A DNA stretch of 8,016 nucleotides from NCBI GenBank assembly GCA_023393575.1, contig JAEWKX010000322.1:1-8016 (forward strand), written 5' to 3'. Origin of the DNA: Pseudomonadota bacterium (GTDB taxonomy: Bacteria; Pseudomonadota; Alphaproteobacteria; Rhizobiales; Rhizobiaceae). The position numbers and the translations under genes were made by a program. Positions 1-6,567 of the stretch are shown one piece after another. Each line of letters opens with the position of its first letter. Position 1 is the first letter of the stretch. A model generated the notes under the pieces. It was given only the letters and a program-made list of their open reading frames with translations, was not told the DNA's origin and made no database searches.

Positions 1-1
1 C

Positions 2-967
2 GATACCCTCATACTGGAGGGCCGTTCCGCCGCCATCGACCGCGTCGTTTCCAACGCGAAGCTGCAGCTCTCGGGCAAGCCGCTCAAGGGCAAGGGACAG
101 CAGCGGGACGACCTTGTTTCGATCGAAGCGATCATTTCGCGGGAATCGCCGCTGTCGGGACTTTCGGCCCGTGAACTCGCATTGTCCTACACCCGCGGCG
201 TCAACCTGCTCGCCGTCAGCCGCCGCGGTCAGCGCCTGAGCGAACGCCTGAGGGACCTGACTTTGGCGGCAGGCGACGTTATCGTATTGCAAGGCAACCG
301 CAACGCGCTTCCGGGCGTGATGCAGGATTTCGACCTGCTCCCGCTCGCCCAGCGAGAGATCATGCTCGGAACCCAGCGCCGGGCCTTCATCCCGCTCGTC
401 ATTCTGGCCGCCGCCATGATCGCCACGGCCTTCGGCTGGGCGCCGGTCGCGGTGGCGTTCTTCGCGGCTGCCCTCGGCATGGCGATCTTCCGCGCCATTC
501 CGCTCATCGATGTCTACAAGGCGGTGGACGGACCCATTCTGGTCATGCTGGCAGCGCTGATCCCCGTTTCCGACACCCTGCGCACCTCGGGGGCAAGCGA
601 GCTGATTGCCGCCTGGCTGGGGGAGATAGCCGGCGGCATGCCCGCCTATGCTGCTCTCGCAATGATCCTGCTGACGGCCATGGCCGTGACCCCGTTCCTC
701 AACAATGCCGCCACCGTGCTGGTCATGGGCCCGATAGCCGCGAGCTTCGCGACGACGCTCAGCTACCGGCCCGAGGCCTTCCTGATGGCCGTGGCCATCG
801 GTGCCGGCTGCGACTTCCTCACCCCCGTGGGCCACCAGTGCAACACGCTGGTGATGGGGCCGGGCGGCTATAAGTTCAGCGACTATCCCCGCCTCGGCCT
901 GCCGCTCTCCGTCATCATCGTGCTCGTGAGCGTACCGGCGCTGCTCTGGGTCTGGCCGGTGGGGTAG
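2..967 (+). CDS. SLC13-family anion permease with RCK_C domains (5' truncated)
   Basis: This is the last 321 residues of an inner-membrane permease of the SLC13 (divalent anion:Na+ symporter) family. The frame is open from base 2 with no stop, so the true start lies upstream; the TTG at 182 is internal. Visible residues 1-25 are the end of a first TrkA_C/RCK_C regulatory domain (DTLILEG), and about 38-112 form a second one (AGDVIVLQGN). Hydrophobic membrane segments follow from about residue 127 to the end. Two family signatures are clear: TPFLNNAATVLVMGPIA near 230-246 and TPVGHQCNTLVMGPGGY near 274-290, the latter containing the NT pair of the substrate-binding hairpin. Having two RCK_C domains between the membrane halves is the usual layout of the bacterial YfbS/SAC1-like subgroup. 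The substrate (sulfate, dicarboxylate or other anion) cannot be told from sequence. The C-terminus is complete, ending in TAG at 965-967. Confidence 0.9.
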   Translation, partial: DTLILEGRSAAIDRVVSNAKLQLSGKPLKGKGQQRDDLVSIEAIISRESPLSGLSARELALSYTRGVNLLAVSRRGQRLSERLRDLTLAAGDVIVLQGNRNALPGVMQDFDLLPLAQREIMLGTQRRAFIPLVILAAAMIATAFGWAPVAVAFFAAALGMAIFRAIPLIDVYKAVDGPILVMLAALIPVSDTLRTSGASELIAAWLGEIAGGMPAYAALAMILLTAMAVTPFLNNAATVLVMGPIAASFATTLSYRPEAFLMAVAIGAGCDFLTPVGHQCNTLVMGPGGYKFSDYPRLGLPLSVIIVLVSVPALLWVWPVG

Positions 968-981
968 CCCCCCCTGAAGTC

Positions 982-1011
982 TTGACGCTCGGCGCTGAAT
1001 ATGCGCTAAGG
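982..1011 (+). promoter_or_regulatory. Putative sigma-70-type promoter for gltX-lysS
   Basis: A TTGACG at 982-987, preceded by C as in the rhizobial CTTGAC -35 consensus, is followed after 18 nt by CTAAGG at 1006-1011 as a weak -10. It lies in the 103-bp gap between the permease stop and gltX, about 60 nt before the gltX start. The -35 is good and the -10 is poor, so the call is tentative. Nothing else is obvious in this gap: no hairpin followed by a T run marks the end of the permease gene. Confidence 0.35.
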
Positions 1012-1070
1012 CCAGCAATCCCGAGACACGCAGGTCCCGCGCCCGTCAGGCGCCAAATCGAGCATTGTTC

Positions 1071-2525
1071 ATGAGCACTACCGGCCCCCGCGTCCGCATC
1101 GCCCCCTCGCCCACCGGCGAGCCGCATGTCGGCACCGTCTACATCGCCCTGTTCAACTACCTCTTCGCCAAAAAAATGGGTGGCGAATTCATCCTGCGCA
1201 TCGAGGATACCGACGCGACGCGCTCGACGCCTGAATTCGAACAGAAGGTTCTCGACGCCCTGAAATGGGCCGGCCTCACCTGGTCGGAAGGCCCCGATGT
1301 CGGCGGCCCGTTCGGCCCCTACCGCCAGTCCGACCGCAAGGAGATGTATGGGCCTTATGCGCAGGAACTGCTGGACAAGGGCCACGCCTTCCGCTGCTTC
1401 TGCACGCCGGAGCGGCTGGAGCAGATGCGCGAGGCACAGCGTGCGGCCGGCAAGCCGCCGAAGTATGACGGCCTTTGCCTCAACCTGAAGGCCGAAGAGG
1501 TCACCGCCCGAATGAAGGCAGGCGAAGCCTCCGTCGTGCGCATGAAGATCCCGACGGAAGGCTCCTGCGACTTCCACGACGGCGTCTACGGCGACGTGTC
1601 GATTCCGTGGGATTCGGTCGACATGCAGGTCCTGATCAAGGCCGACGGCATGCCGACCTACCACATGGCGAATGTCATCGACGACCATCTGATGAAGATC
1701 ACCCATGTGGCGCGCGGCGAGGAATGGCTGGCCTCCGTGCCGAAGCACATCCTGCTCTACCGCTATTTCGGCTGGGACGAGCCGGTCTGGATGCATCTTT
1801 CGCTGATGCGCAATGCCGACAAGTCCAAGCTGTCGAAGCGCAAGAACCCGACCTCGATCTCCTACTATTCTGCGCTCGGCTACCTGCCGGAAGCGCTGAT
1901 GAACTTCCTCGGCCTGTTCTTCATCCAGATCGCCGAAGGCGAAGAACTGCTGACGATGGAGGAATTGGCGGAGAAGTTCGATCCGGACAACCTCTCCAAG
2001 GCCGGAGCGATCTTCGACATACAGAAGCTCGACTGGTTGAACGGCCGCTGGATCCGCGAAAAGCTGACACCGGACGATTTCATCGCGCGCACCCTGGAGT
2101 GGGCATCGGAGAACGCGCGCCTGACCGAGGGCCTGAAGCTGTCCCAGAGCCGCATCTCCAAGCTCGGCGAACTGCCGCAGCTCGCAGGCTTCCTGCTGGC
2201 GAATGATGTCGGGTTGACGCCGGCCTCCTTCTCCGGCCTCAAGACCAGCCCGGCGGAAACGCTGGAGATCATCAACACCGTCCAGGCCGACCTGGAGAAG
2301 CTGGTGGAGTGGAATGTCGAGGCGATCGACCAGGAACTGCGTGCCGTCGCCGACAAGCTGGGCAAGAAGTTGCGCGTCGTCACCCCCCCGCTCTTCGTGG
2401 CGATGTCAGGCTCGGCGCGGTCGCTGCCGCTGTTCGATTCCATGGCCCTTCTCGGCCGCTCGGTCGTGCGTCAGCGCCTGAAGGTTGCCGCCACCGTGGT
2501 GGCTTCCACGCTCGGCTCCCAATAA
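1071..2525 (+). CDS. gltX: Glutamyl-tRNA synthetase (GluRS)
   Basis: Cytoplasmic class I aminoacyl-tRNA synthetase of 484 residues, a normal family length, which charges tRNA with glutamate using ATP. The HIGH motif appears as HVGT at 19-22 inside PSPTGEPHVGT. The KMSKS motif appears as KLSKR at 253-257, and YRQSDR and GEEWL are also typical. Residues from about 320 form the helical anticodon-binding region. The sequence is of the Thermus-like PSPTGxPHVGT type and matches my recollection of the Rhizobium meliloti gltX product. Alphaproteobacteria commonly lack GlnRS and make Gln-tRNA by GatCAB transamidation, so this enzyme may be non-discriminating; that is inferred. The SWIM-like zinc cysteines C109, C111 and C136 are present, but the fourth position is N138 rather than His. 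ATG at 1071 was chosen over TTG at 1065; no strong Shine-Dalgarno is seen, only GAG at 1060-1062. lysS follows after 19 nt. Confidence 0.96.
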   Translation: MSTTGPRVRIAPSPTGEPHVGTVYIALFNYLFAKKMGGEFILRIEDTDATRSTPEFEQKVLDALKWAGLTWSEGPDVGGPFGPYRQSDRKEMYGPYAQELLDKGHAFRCFCTPERLEQMREAQRAAGKPPKYDGLCLNLKAEEVTARMKAGEASVVRMKIPTEGSCDFHDGVYGDVSIPWDSVDMQVLIKADGMPTYHMANVIDDHLMKITHVARGEEWLASVPKHILLYRYFGWDEPVWMHLSLMRNADKSKLSKRKNPTSISYYSALGYLPEALMNFLGLFFIQIAEGEELLTMEELAEKFDPDNLSKAGAIFDIQKLDWLNGRWIREKLTPDDFIARTLEWASENARLTEGLKLSQSRISKLGELPQLAGFLLANDVGLTPASFSGLKTSPAETLEIINTVQADLEKLVEWNVEAIDQELRAVADKLGKKLRVVTPPLFVAMSGSARSLPLFDSMALLGRSVVRQRLKVAATVVASTLGSQ

Positions 2526-2527
2526 GC

Positions 2528-2535
2528 AAGAAAGG
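2528..2535 (+). promoter_or_regulatory. Ribosome binding site of lysS
   Basis: AAGAAAGG lies in the 19-nt gltX-lysS gap, 9 nt before the ATG at 2545. It decides the start: an upstream in-frame start at 2485 would place 20 extra non-family residues inside gltX and lacks this site. Confidence 0.6.
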
Positions 2536-2544
2536 TCCCGCAGA

Positions 2545-4041
2545 ATGGCCGATAACCAGAGCGAAACCGCCCTCTCCTCCGACGCAACGGAAGTCCGCGC
2601 CCAGAAGCTGAAGCTCTTGCGCGAGAAGATCGGCGATGTCTATCCGGCGCATTTCCACCGGACGATGACGAACGCCGATATCGCGGAGAAATACGAGAAC
2701 CTCGAGGCGGACGTCGAGACGCAGGACACCGTGACGGTGGCCGGCCGCGTCTACTCGATGCGTAACTCCGGCATGTTCATCGACCTGCGCGACGCCTCCG
2801 GCAAGATCCAGATCTTCAGCCACAAGGATACCACGCCTGAAGAAGCGCGCGACCTGCTGCCGATGATCGATCTCGGCGACATCATCGGCGTGACGGGCGT
2901 CGTGCGCCGCACCAAGCGCGGCGAGCTGACGATCAACGCGCAAGAGATCACCATGCTGACCAAGTCTCTCCTGCCGATGCCGGAGAAGTACCATGGTCTG
3001 GCCGACATCGAGCTGCGCTACCGCAAGCGCCATCTCGACATTCTTTCGAATGAGGAATCCAAGCTCCGCTTCCAGCAGCGCAGCCGGATCCTGTCCGGAA
3101 TCCGTCGCTTCATGGAGGACGACGGATTCATGGAGGTCGAAACGCCGATGCTGCAGTCGATCTACGGCGGCGCGACGGCCGAGCCCTTCAAGACTCACCA
3201 CAACACGCTGAAGCTCGACATGTACCTGCGCATCGCGCCGGAACTGTTCCTCAAGCGCACGCTGGTTTCCGGGCTGACCGACAAGGTCTTCGAGGTAAAC
3301 CGAAACTTCCGCAACGAAGGCGTCTCCACCCGGCACAATCCCGAGTTCACCATGATGGAGTGCTACTGGGCTTACGCGGATTACGAAGACATGATGGAGC
3401 TGGTCGAGCGCCTGTTCGCGCGGCTTGCCATGACCATCCACGGGTCCACGGAGTTCAGGTACGGCGACAAGGAACTCTCCTTCAAGGGTCCCTTCCGCCG
3501 TGTCCCCATGCCGGACGCGGTCAAGGAAGTCACCGGCATCGACTTCCTCGCCATCGAGACCGACGAGGAAGCCCGCGCCGCGGCCAAGGCCGCCGGCTGC
3601 GAGGTGGAGAAGGACTGGACCTGGTGCGAGTGCCTAGCCTTCATCTTCGAAGAGAAGGTCGAGGCGACGCTGATCCAGCCGGCGCATGTGACGCATTTTC
3701 CGAAGGACATCTCTCCCTTCGCCAAGGAGGTACCGGGCGAGCCGCGGCTCGTCGAACGCTTCGAGACCTACTGCAACACCTGGGAGATCGGCAACGCCTT
3801 TTCCGAACTCAACGATCCGGAAGAGCAGCGCGCCCGCATGGTCGAGCAGCTGGAACAGGCGCATGCGCGCGGCGAGAGGGACAAGCAGCTGGACGAAGAG
3901 TTCCTCGACGCGATCGACCAGGGGATGCCGCCTGCCGGCGGCCTCGGCATCGGCGTCGACCGTCTGATCATGCTTCTGACTGACGCGCCGTCCATCCGCG
4001 ACGTGATTCTCTTCCCGGCGCAGAGAAACAAGGCCGGCTGA
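2545..4041 (+). CDS. lysS: Lysyl-tRNA synthetase, class II
   Basis: Cytoplasmic enzyme of 498 residues, close to the usual length of about 500, which attaches lysine to tRNA-Lys with ATP. An N-terminal helix (about 15-50) is followed by an OB-fold anticodon-binding domain (about 62-140, with VTVAGRVYSMRNSG and the GDIIGVTG strand). The class II catalytic core then runs to the end. Motif 1 is around FMEVETPML (195-203). Motif 2 is FEVNRNFRNEG (249-259), with the ATP-contacting Arg256. Motif 3 is GLGIGVDRLIMLL (466-478), with Arg473. It is thus the class II form, not the class I LysK common in other alphaproteobacteria. It lies 19 nt after gltX with no promoter visible between, so the two genes are probably co-transcribed. 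The terminator stem begins 7 nt after the TGA. Confidence 0.96.
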   Translation: MADNQSETALSSDATEVRAQKLKLLREKIGDVYPAHFHRTMTNADIAEKYENLEADVETQDTVTVAGRVYSMRNSGMFIDLRDASGKIQIFSHKDTTPEEARDLLPMIDLGDIIGVTGVVRRTKRGELTINAQEITMLTKSLLPMPEKYHGLADIELRYRKRHLDILSNEESKLRFQQRSRILSGIRRFMEDDGFMEVETPMLQSIYGGATAEPFKTHHNTLKLDMYLRIAPELFLKRTLVSGLTDKVFEVNRNFRNEGVSTRHNPEFTMMECYWAYADYEDMMELVERLFARLAMTIHGSTEFRYGDKELSFKGPFRRVPMPDAVKEVTGIDFLAIETDEEARAAAKAAGCEVEKDWTWCECLAFIFEEKVEATLIQPAHVTHFPKDISPFAKEVPGEPRLVERFETYCNTWEIGNAFSELNDPEEQRARMVEQLEQAHARGERDKQLDEEFLDAIDQGMPPAGGLGIGVDRLIMLLTDAPSIRDVILFPAQRNKAG

Positions 4042-4048
4042 CCAAAAA

Positions 4049-4075
4049 GAGAAGGCGGCATCGAGCCGCCTTCTC
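4049..4075. terminator. Bidirectional intrinsic terminator between convergent genes
   Basis: GAGAAGGCGGC at 4049-4059 pairs perfectly with GCCGCCTTCTC at 4065-4075 around a 5-nt loop. Read on the minus strand, the stem is followed directly by TTTTTGG, a good U tract for ending the unknown gene. Read on the plus strand it is followed by CGATCTTTTCC, a weaker tail for ending gltX-lysS. It sits in the 53-nt gap between the two convergent stop codons. Confidence 0.85.
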
Positions 4076-4094
4076 CGATCTTTTCCGCGTCTTT

Positions 4095-5477
4095 TCAGTG
4101 TGTCTCGACGGGGACCGGCTTTCTTCGGTGCTTCTCCGGATCGTCGTCCTCGGCGGCCACCACAGCCTGCGAGGCCTCCGCATGCACGGCCGATCCGCCG
4201 GATCCGGCTTCCTCTGCGGGCTTGTGCGCAGCATCTGTTCCTTCGTTCCGGCCACGCACCGCGCGTTCCTCCGCGGGCGGTGTGGCACTGCCTTCCGGCG
4301 TCAGGGGCTGGGCACGCATCTTGGCCAGCCATGCCGCTCCGTGATCATCCGGCTCGGACGTGGCTGGCACGGCTTGATCCTTCCCCGCGCCGTGTTCCGG
4401 TCCGGTTTCGACTGGAAGCCGGCTGGCCTCCGCGCCGGCGCCTGGCAATTCGGTCTTTGCCTCAGGCGCGTCTGCGCGCTCTCCCAGCCCGACCATGCCC
4501 TTGACGCTGTCGAACCAGCCCTTTTCCCCGGCCGCCTCTTCGGTATGCGCGCCCTGCGGAGCGGCGTCGGCGCGGCGAACGGTTTCTCCGTCGCGCTCCG
4601 TCACCGCCTCGCCGGGCTCCGCGTGATCGTCGGGCGGAAGATCATCGCCGGTGGCGGATCGCGTGCCGAGCGTATCGGCAGCCGGTTCACCACCGAGGCC
4701 GACCATTCCCATCAGGGAGGCGAGCAGACCGAATGTCTCCTTGGACTGCTGTTCCGCAAGGGGCGTTCGATCGTCATGGGCGGCCGGCGACCCATGTCCG
4801 CCTCCGTGGGCGTCGTCTTGATCGGCAGCTTCTCCGTGGCCGGCGGCCTTTCCGTGGGCTGCACCGTTGCCATGCCCGCCGGAAGCGCCGTGCGCCTCCT
4901 GTCCTTCAACGACCGGCTCGGCACAATCGGCGTCATCGGTCAGTGCCGCGGAGAGCGCCTGCGAATCCTCTCTGGGAATATCGATCCGCATTCCCCAGAA
5001 CTCGCCGGCCGCGCTGGCTGAGCCCTCTACATAATAGGCGCTGACGGGTTGGACCGCCGTACCCTCCGGAACCTTGGCGAGGTCGGGGATATAAACCACT
5101 TGTGCTCCGATCGCCCGCCCGCGCATGCGCGCCCGTTCCGTCGGGCCGGCCTTGTCGAGGACGGTCACCTGCACGAGGTCTGAATGTTCCGCCTGCTGGA
5201 CCTTGCGCGCCACCCGGAGCGCCGTCCTCAGACGAGCCGGCCCATCAGCGGGCTCGTCAGTCGTCACGTATTTGCGGATCCAATAACGGTCCGCCTTCCT
5301 GATCACGACTGTCTCGACAGTCGTGCATCCAAGCCCGTTCACGTCGGAATAGGAAGGGCCGAGCAGCTTGTCGGCGCCGATGACAACCGCAGCAACCCCG
5401 CTCCCCCCGCCGAGAACGGTCACGCCGCCGATGATGAACAGGAATGTCCGCGGAAGTCGGAACCTGAACCCTTTCAC
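4095..5477 (-). CDS. Unknown membrane-anchored protein with His-rich repetitive tail
   Basis: I do not recognise this protein (460 residues from GTG 5477). Residues 2-10 are basic and about 11-34 form a single hydrophobic segment (FLFIIGG onward), so it is probably anchored in the inner membrane with its body in the periplasm. Residues 41-185 look like a folded domain, bounded by C51 and C185. These are the only two cysteines I see, so a disulfide is possible. From 190 on it is low-complexity Ala/Gly/Glu/Asp/His/Pro. Seven His lie between 196 and 234, six of them in HG pairs, and GMVGLG occurs at 257-262 and again at 327-332. The start is uncertain. GTG 5477 has GGAG 8 nt upstream and leaves a normal signal anchor. 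ATG 5549 would add 24 residues, but its AAAGGAG lies only 1 nt away. It is divergent from sitABC, so shared metal control is possible; function is unknown. Confidence 0.8.
   Translation of the reverse strand: MKGFRFRLPRTFLFIIGGVTVLGGGSGVAAVVIGADKLLGPSYSDVNGLGCTTVETVVIRKADRYWIRKYVTTDEPADGPARLRTALRVARKVQQAEHSDLVQVTVLDKAGPTERARMRGRAIGAQVVYIPDLAKVPEGTAVQPVSAYYVEGSASAAGEFWGMRIDIPREDSQALSAALTDDADCAEPVVEGQEAHGASGGHGNGAAHGKAAGHGEAADQDDAHGGGHGSPAAHDDRTPLAEQQSKETFGLLASLMGMVGLGGEPAADTLGTRSATGDDLPPDDHAEPGEAVTERDGETVRRADAAPQGAHTEEAAGEKGWFDSVKGMVGLGERADAPEAKTELPGAGAEASRLPVETGPEHGAGKDQAVPATSEPDDHGAAWLAKMRAQPLTPEGSATPPAEERAVRGRNEGTDAAHKPAEEAGSGGSAVHAEASQAVVAAEDDDPEKHRRKPVPVETH
4821..4892 (-). repeat. Four tandem 18-bp units encoding HGxxxx hexapeptides
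   Basis: Within the unknown minus-strand gene, His codons at residues 196, 202, 208 and 214 are exactly six apart, giving HGASGG, HGNGAA, HGKAAG and HGEAAD. The nucleotide units are degenerate, so the pattern is clearest in protein. Three further His (224, 228, 234) follow out of register. Confidence 0.7.
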
Positions 5478-5588
5478 GCGCCGAACTCCGGCATGTGCAC
5501 TCCACTTTAACGCAGGACTCGATGGATGACGGAACCCGTTATCCCGCATTCTCCTTTACGATGATTTAAGCTCCCAATTTTTCCTTAC

Positions 5589-5607
5589 ATTGCAATTGAT
5601 TTGCAAT
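5589..5607. promoter_or_regulatory. Palindromic operator, probable Mur/Fur-type manganese box
   Basis: ATTGCAA (5589-5595), TTGAT (5596-5600), TTGCAAT (5601-5607) is a perfect 7-5-7 inverted repeat in a GC-rich background. It can also be read as an almost perfect Fur-like 7-1-7 (TGCAATT-G-ATTTGCA). It ends 4 nt before the sitA -35 box. In rhizobia the Fur-family regulator Mur represses sitABCD with Mn(II) through TGCAA/TTGCA-type palindromes, so Mur is the best candidate. The site also lies 112 nt upstream of the GTG start (40 nt upstream of the alternative ATG) of the divergent gene. The regulator is inferred; the palindrome is seen. Confidence 0.7.
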
Positions 5608-5611
5608 AGCG

Positions 5612-5639
5612 TTGACAGTCGGAAATTTTTCGGTAGGCT
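5612..5639 (+). promoter_or_regulatory. Probable sitABC promoter
   Basis: TTGACA at 5612-5617 is a perfect -35 box. TAGGCT at 5634-5639, 16 nt later, is a plausible weak -10. Transcription would begin near 5646, about 30 nt before the sitA GTG. A repressor bound at the adjacent palindrome would hinder polymerase at the -35. No comparably clear promoter was found for the divergent minus-strand gene. Confidence 0.6.
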
Positions 5640-5676
5640 GGCATTCCAGTCTCACCTGAAAAGGCATTTTGATTCC

Positions 5677-6567
5677 GTGAGCTTCAATTCGAAAATCGCA
5701 ATTTTCCTCGCCGCCATCCTCCCCCTCTGCGGGGAAGCTGCCGCCCAGGAAAGGGTGAAGGTGGTTACCACCTTCACGGTCATCGCCGACATGGCCAGGA
5801 ACGTGGCTGGCGATGCAGCCGACATCGAAAGCATCACCAAGCCGGGGGCGGAGATCCACAATTACCAGCCGACACCGCGGGATCTTCTGCGGGCACGCGA
5901 CGCCGACCTTGTCCTGCGCAACGGGTTCAACCTGGAACTCTGGTTCGAGAGGTTCCTTGCCAATCTGGGCGACATCCCAAGCGTGACGGTGACCGACGGC
6001 GTCGAGCCCATGGCGATCGCCGGCGGGGCATATGAAGGCAAGCCGAACCCGCATGCCTGGATGTCGCTCGACAATGCCGTCATCTACGTGGAAAACATCC
6101 GCAGGGGCTTGAGCGACGTCGATCCCGCCAACGCAGAGACCTATGCAGCCAATGCAAAGACCTATACCGACAGGCTGAAGGCAGCCGTGCAGCCGATCCG
6201 CGACCGGCTTGCCGCCCTCCCGGAGGAGGAACGCTGGCTCGTCACGAGCGAGGGCGCCTTCTCCTACCTCGCCCACGATTTCGGACTGAGGGAACTCTAC
6301 CTCTGGCCCGTCAATGCCGACAGCCAGGGAACGCCGCAGCAGGTTCGCGCCGTGATCGATGCCATGCGCCAGCATGATATCAAGGTGATCTTCAGCGAAA
6401 GCACGGTTTCGCCGGATCCCGCCGAGCAGGTGGCGCGGGAGACCGGAGCAACCTATGGCGGGGTGCTTTACGTCGATTCCCTCAGTGAGCAGGACGGCCC
6501 GGTTCCCACCTATCTCGATCTCCTGACGGTGACCGTCGACACGATCGCGAAGGGTCTCGCCTCATGA
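5677..6567 (+). CDS. sitA: Periplasmic Mn(II)/Fe(II)-binding protein of ABC importer
   Basis: Cluster A-I solute-binding protein (296 residues) of the SitA/YfeA/PsaA family, which captures Mn(II), perhaps Fe(II), in the periplasm and delivers it to SitBC(D). Residues 1-23 are a signal peptide with an AAA|Q cleavage site. The four expected metal ligands are all present: H61 ([10 protein letters not shown]), H126 (NPHAWM), E192 ([10 protein letters not shown]) and D267 (YVDSLS). The KPNPHAWMS and GTPQQVR segments are typical of SitA/YfeA. The His-rich loop of zinc-specific ZnuA is absent, which favours manganese. GTG 5677 was chosen because the longer frame, from a TTG at 5590, begins inside the operator and upstream of the promoter. 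GAAAAGG at 5658-5664 is the likely ribosome site, with a somewhat long 12-nt spacing. The stop overlaps the sitB start (ATGA). Confidence 0.93.
   Translation: MSFNSKIAIFLAAILPLCGEAAAQERVKVVTTFTVIADMARNVAGDAADIESITKPGAEIHNYQPTPRDLLRARDADLVLRNGFNLELWFERFLANLGDIPSVTVTDGVEPMAIAGGAYEGKPNPHAWMSLDNAVIYVENIRRGLSDVDPANAETYAANAKTYTDRLKAAVQPIRDRLAALPEEERWLVTSEGAFSYLAHDFGLRELYLWPVNADSQGTPQQVRAVIDAMRQHDIKVIFSESTVSPDPAEQVARETGATYGGVLYVDSLSEQDGPVPTYLDLLTVTVDTIAKGLAS

Noticed and set aside
915..1796. 293-residue minus-strand frame opposite gltX
   Set aside because: Antisense to clear GluRS catalytic motifs; no family resemblance and no ribosome site noted.
2485..2544. Upstream ATG for lysS
   Set aside because: It would overlap the gltX end and add residues not typical of LysRS; ATG 2545 has a good ribosome site.
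2380..3441. 353-residue minus-strand frame opposite lysS
   Set aside because: It is fully antisense to a gene with all class II synthetase motifs; its composition (His/Arg/Leu/Val-rich) is typical of a shadow frame.
4098..5021. 307-residue open frame on the plus strand opposite the unknown gene
   Set aside because: It starts just after the lysS terminator, has no ribosome site or recognisable domain, and is Arg/Gly-rich as expected of an antisense GC-rich shadow. The minus-strand frame gives a coherent anchor, domain and tail.
5590..5676. TTG start at 5590 giving a 325-residue SitA
   Set aside because: It lies inside the palindrome and upstream of the -35/-10 pair, and would put 29 residues ahead of a normal signal peptide.
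5700..5750. Lipoprotein lipobox in SitA (LPLC)
   Set aside because: The residue before the Cys is Leu rather than Gly/Ala/Ser, and a good AAA signal peptidase I site follows.
5566..6375. 269-residue minus-strand frame opposite sitA
   Set aside because: Antisense to all conserved SitA ligand motifs and runs through the operator and promoter.
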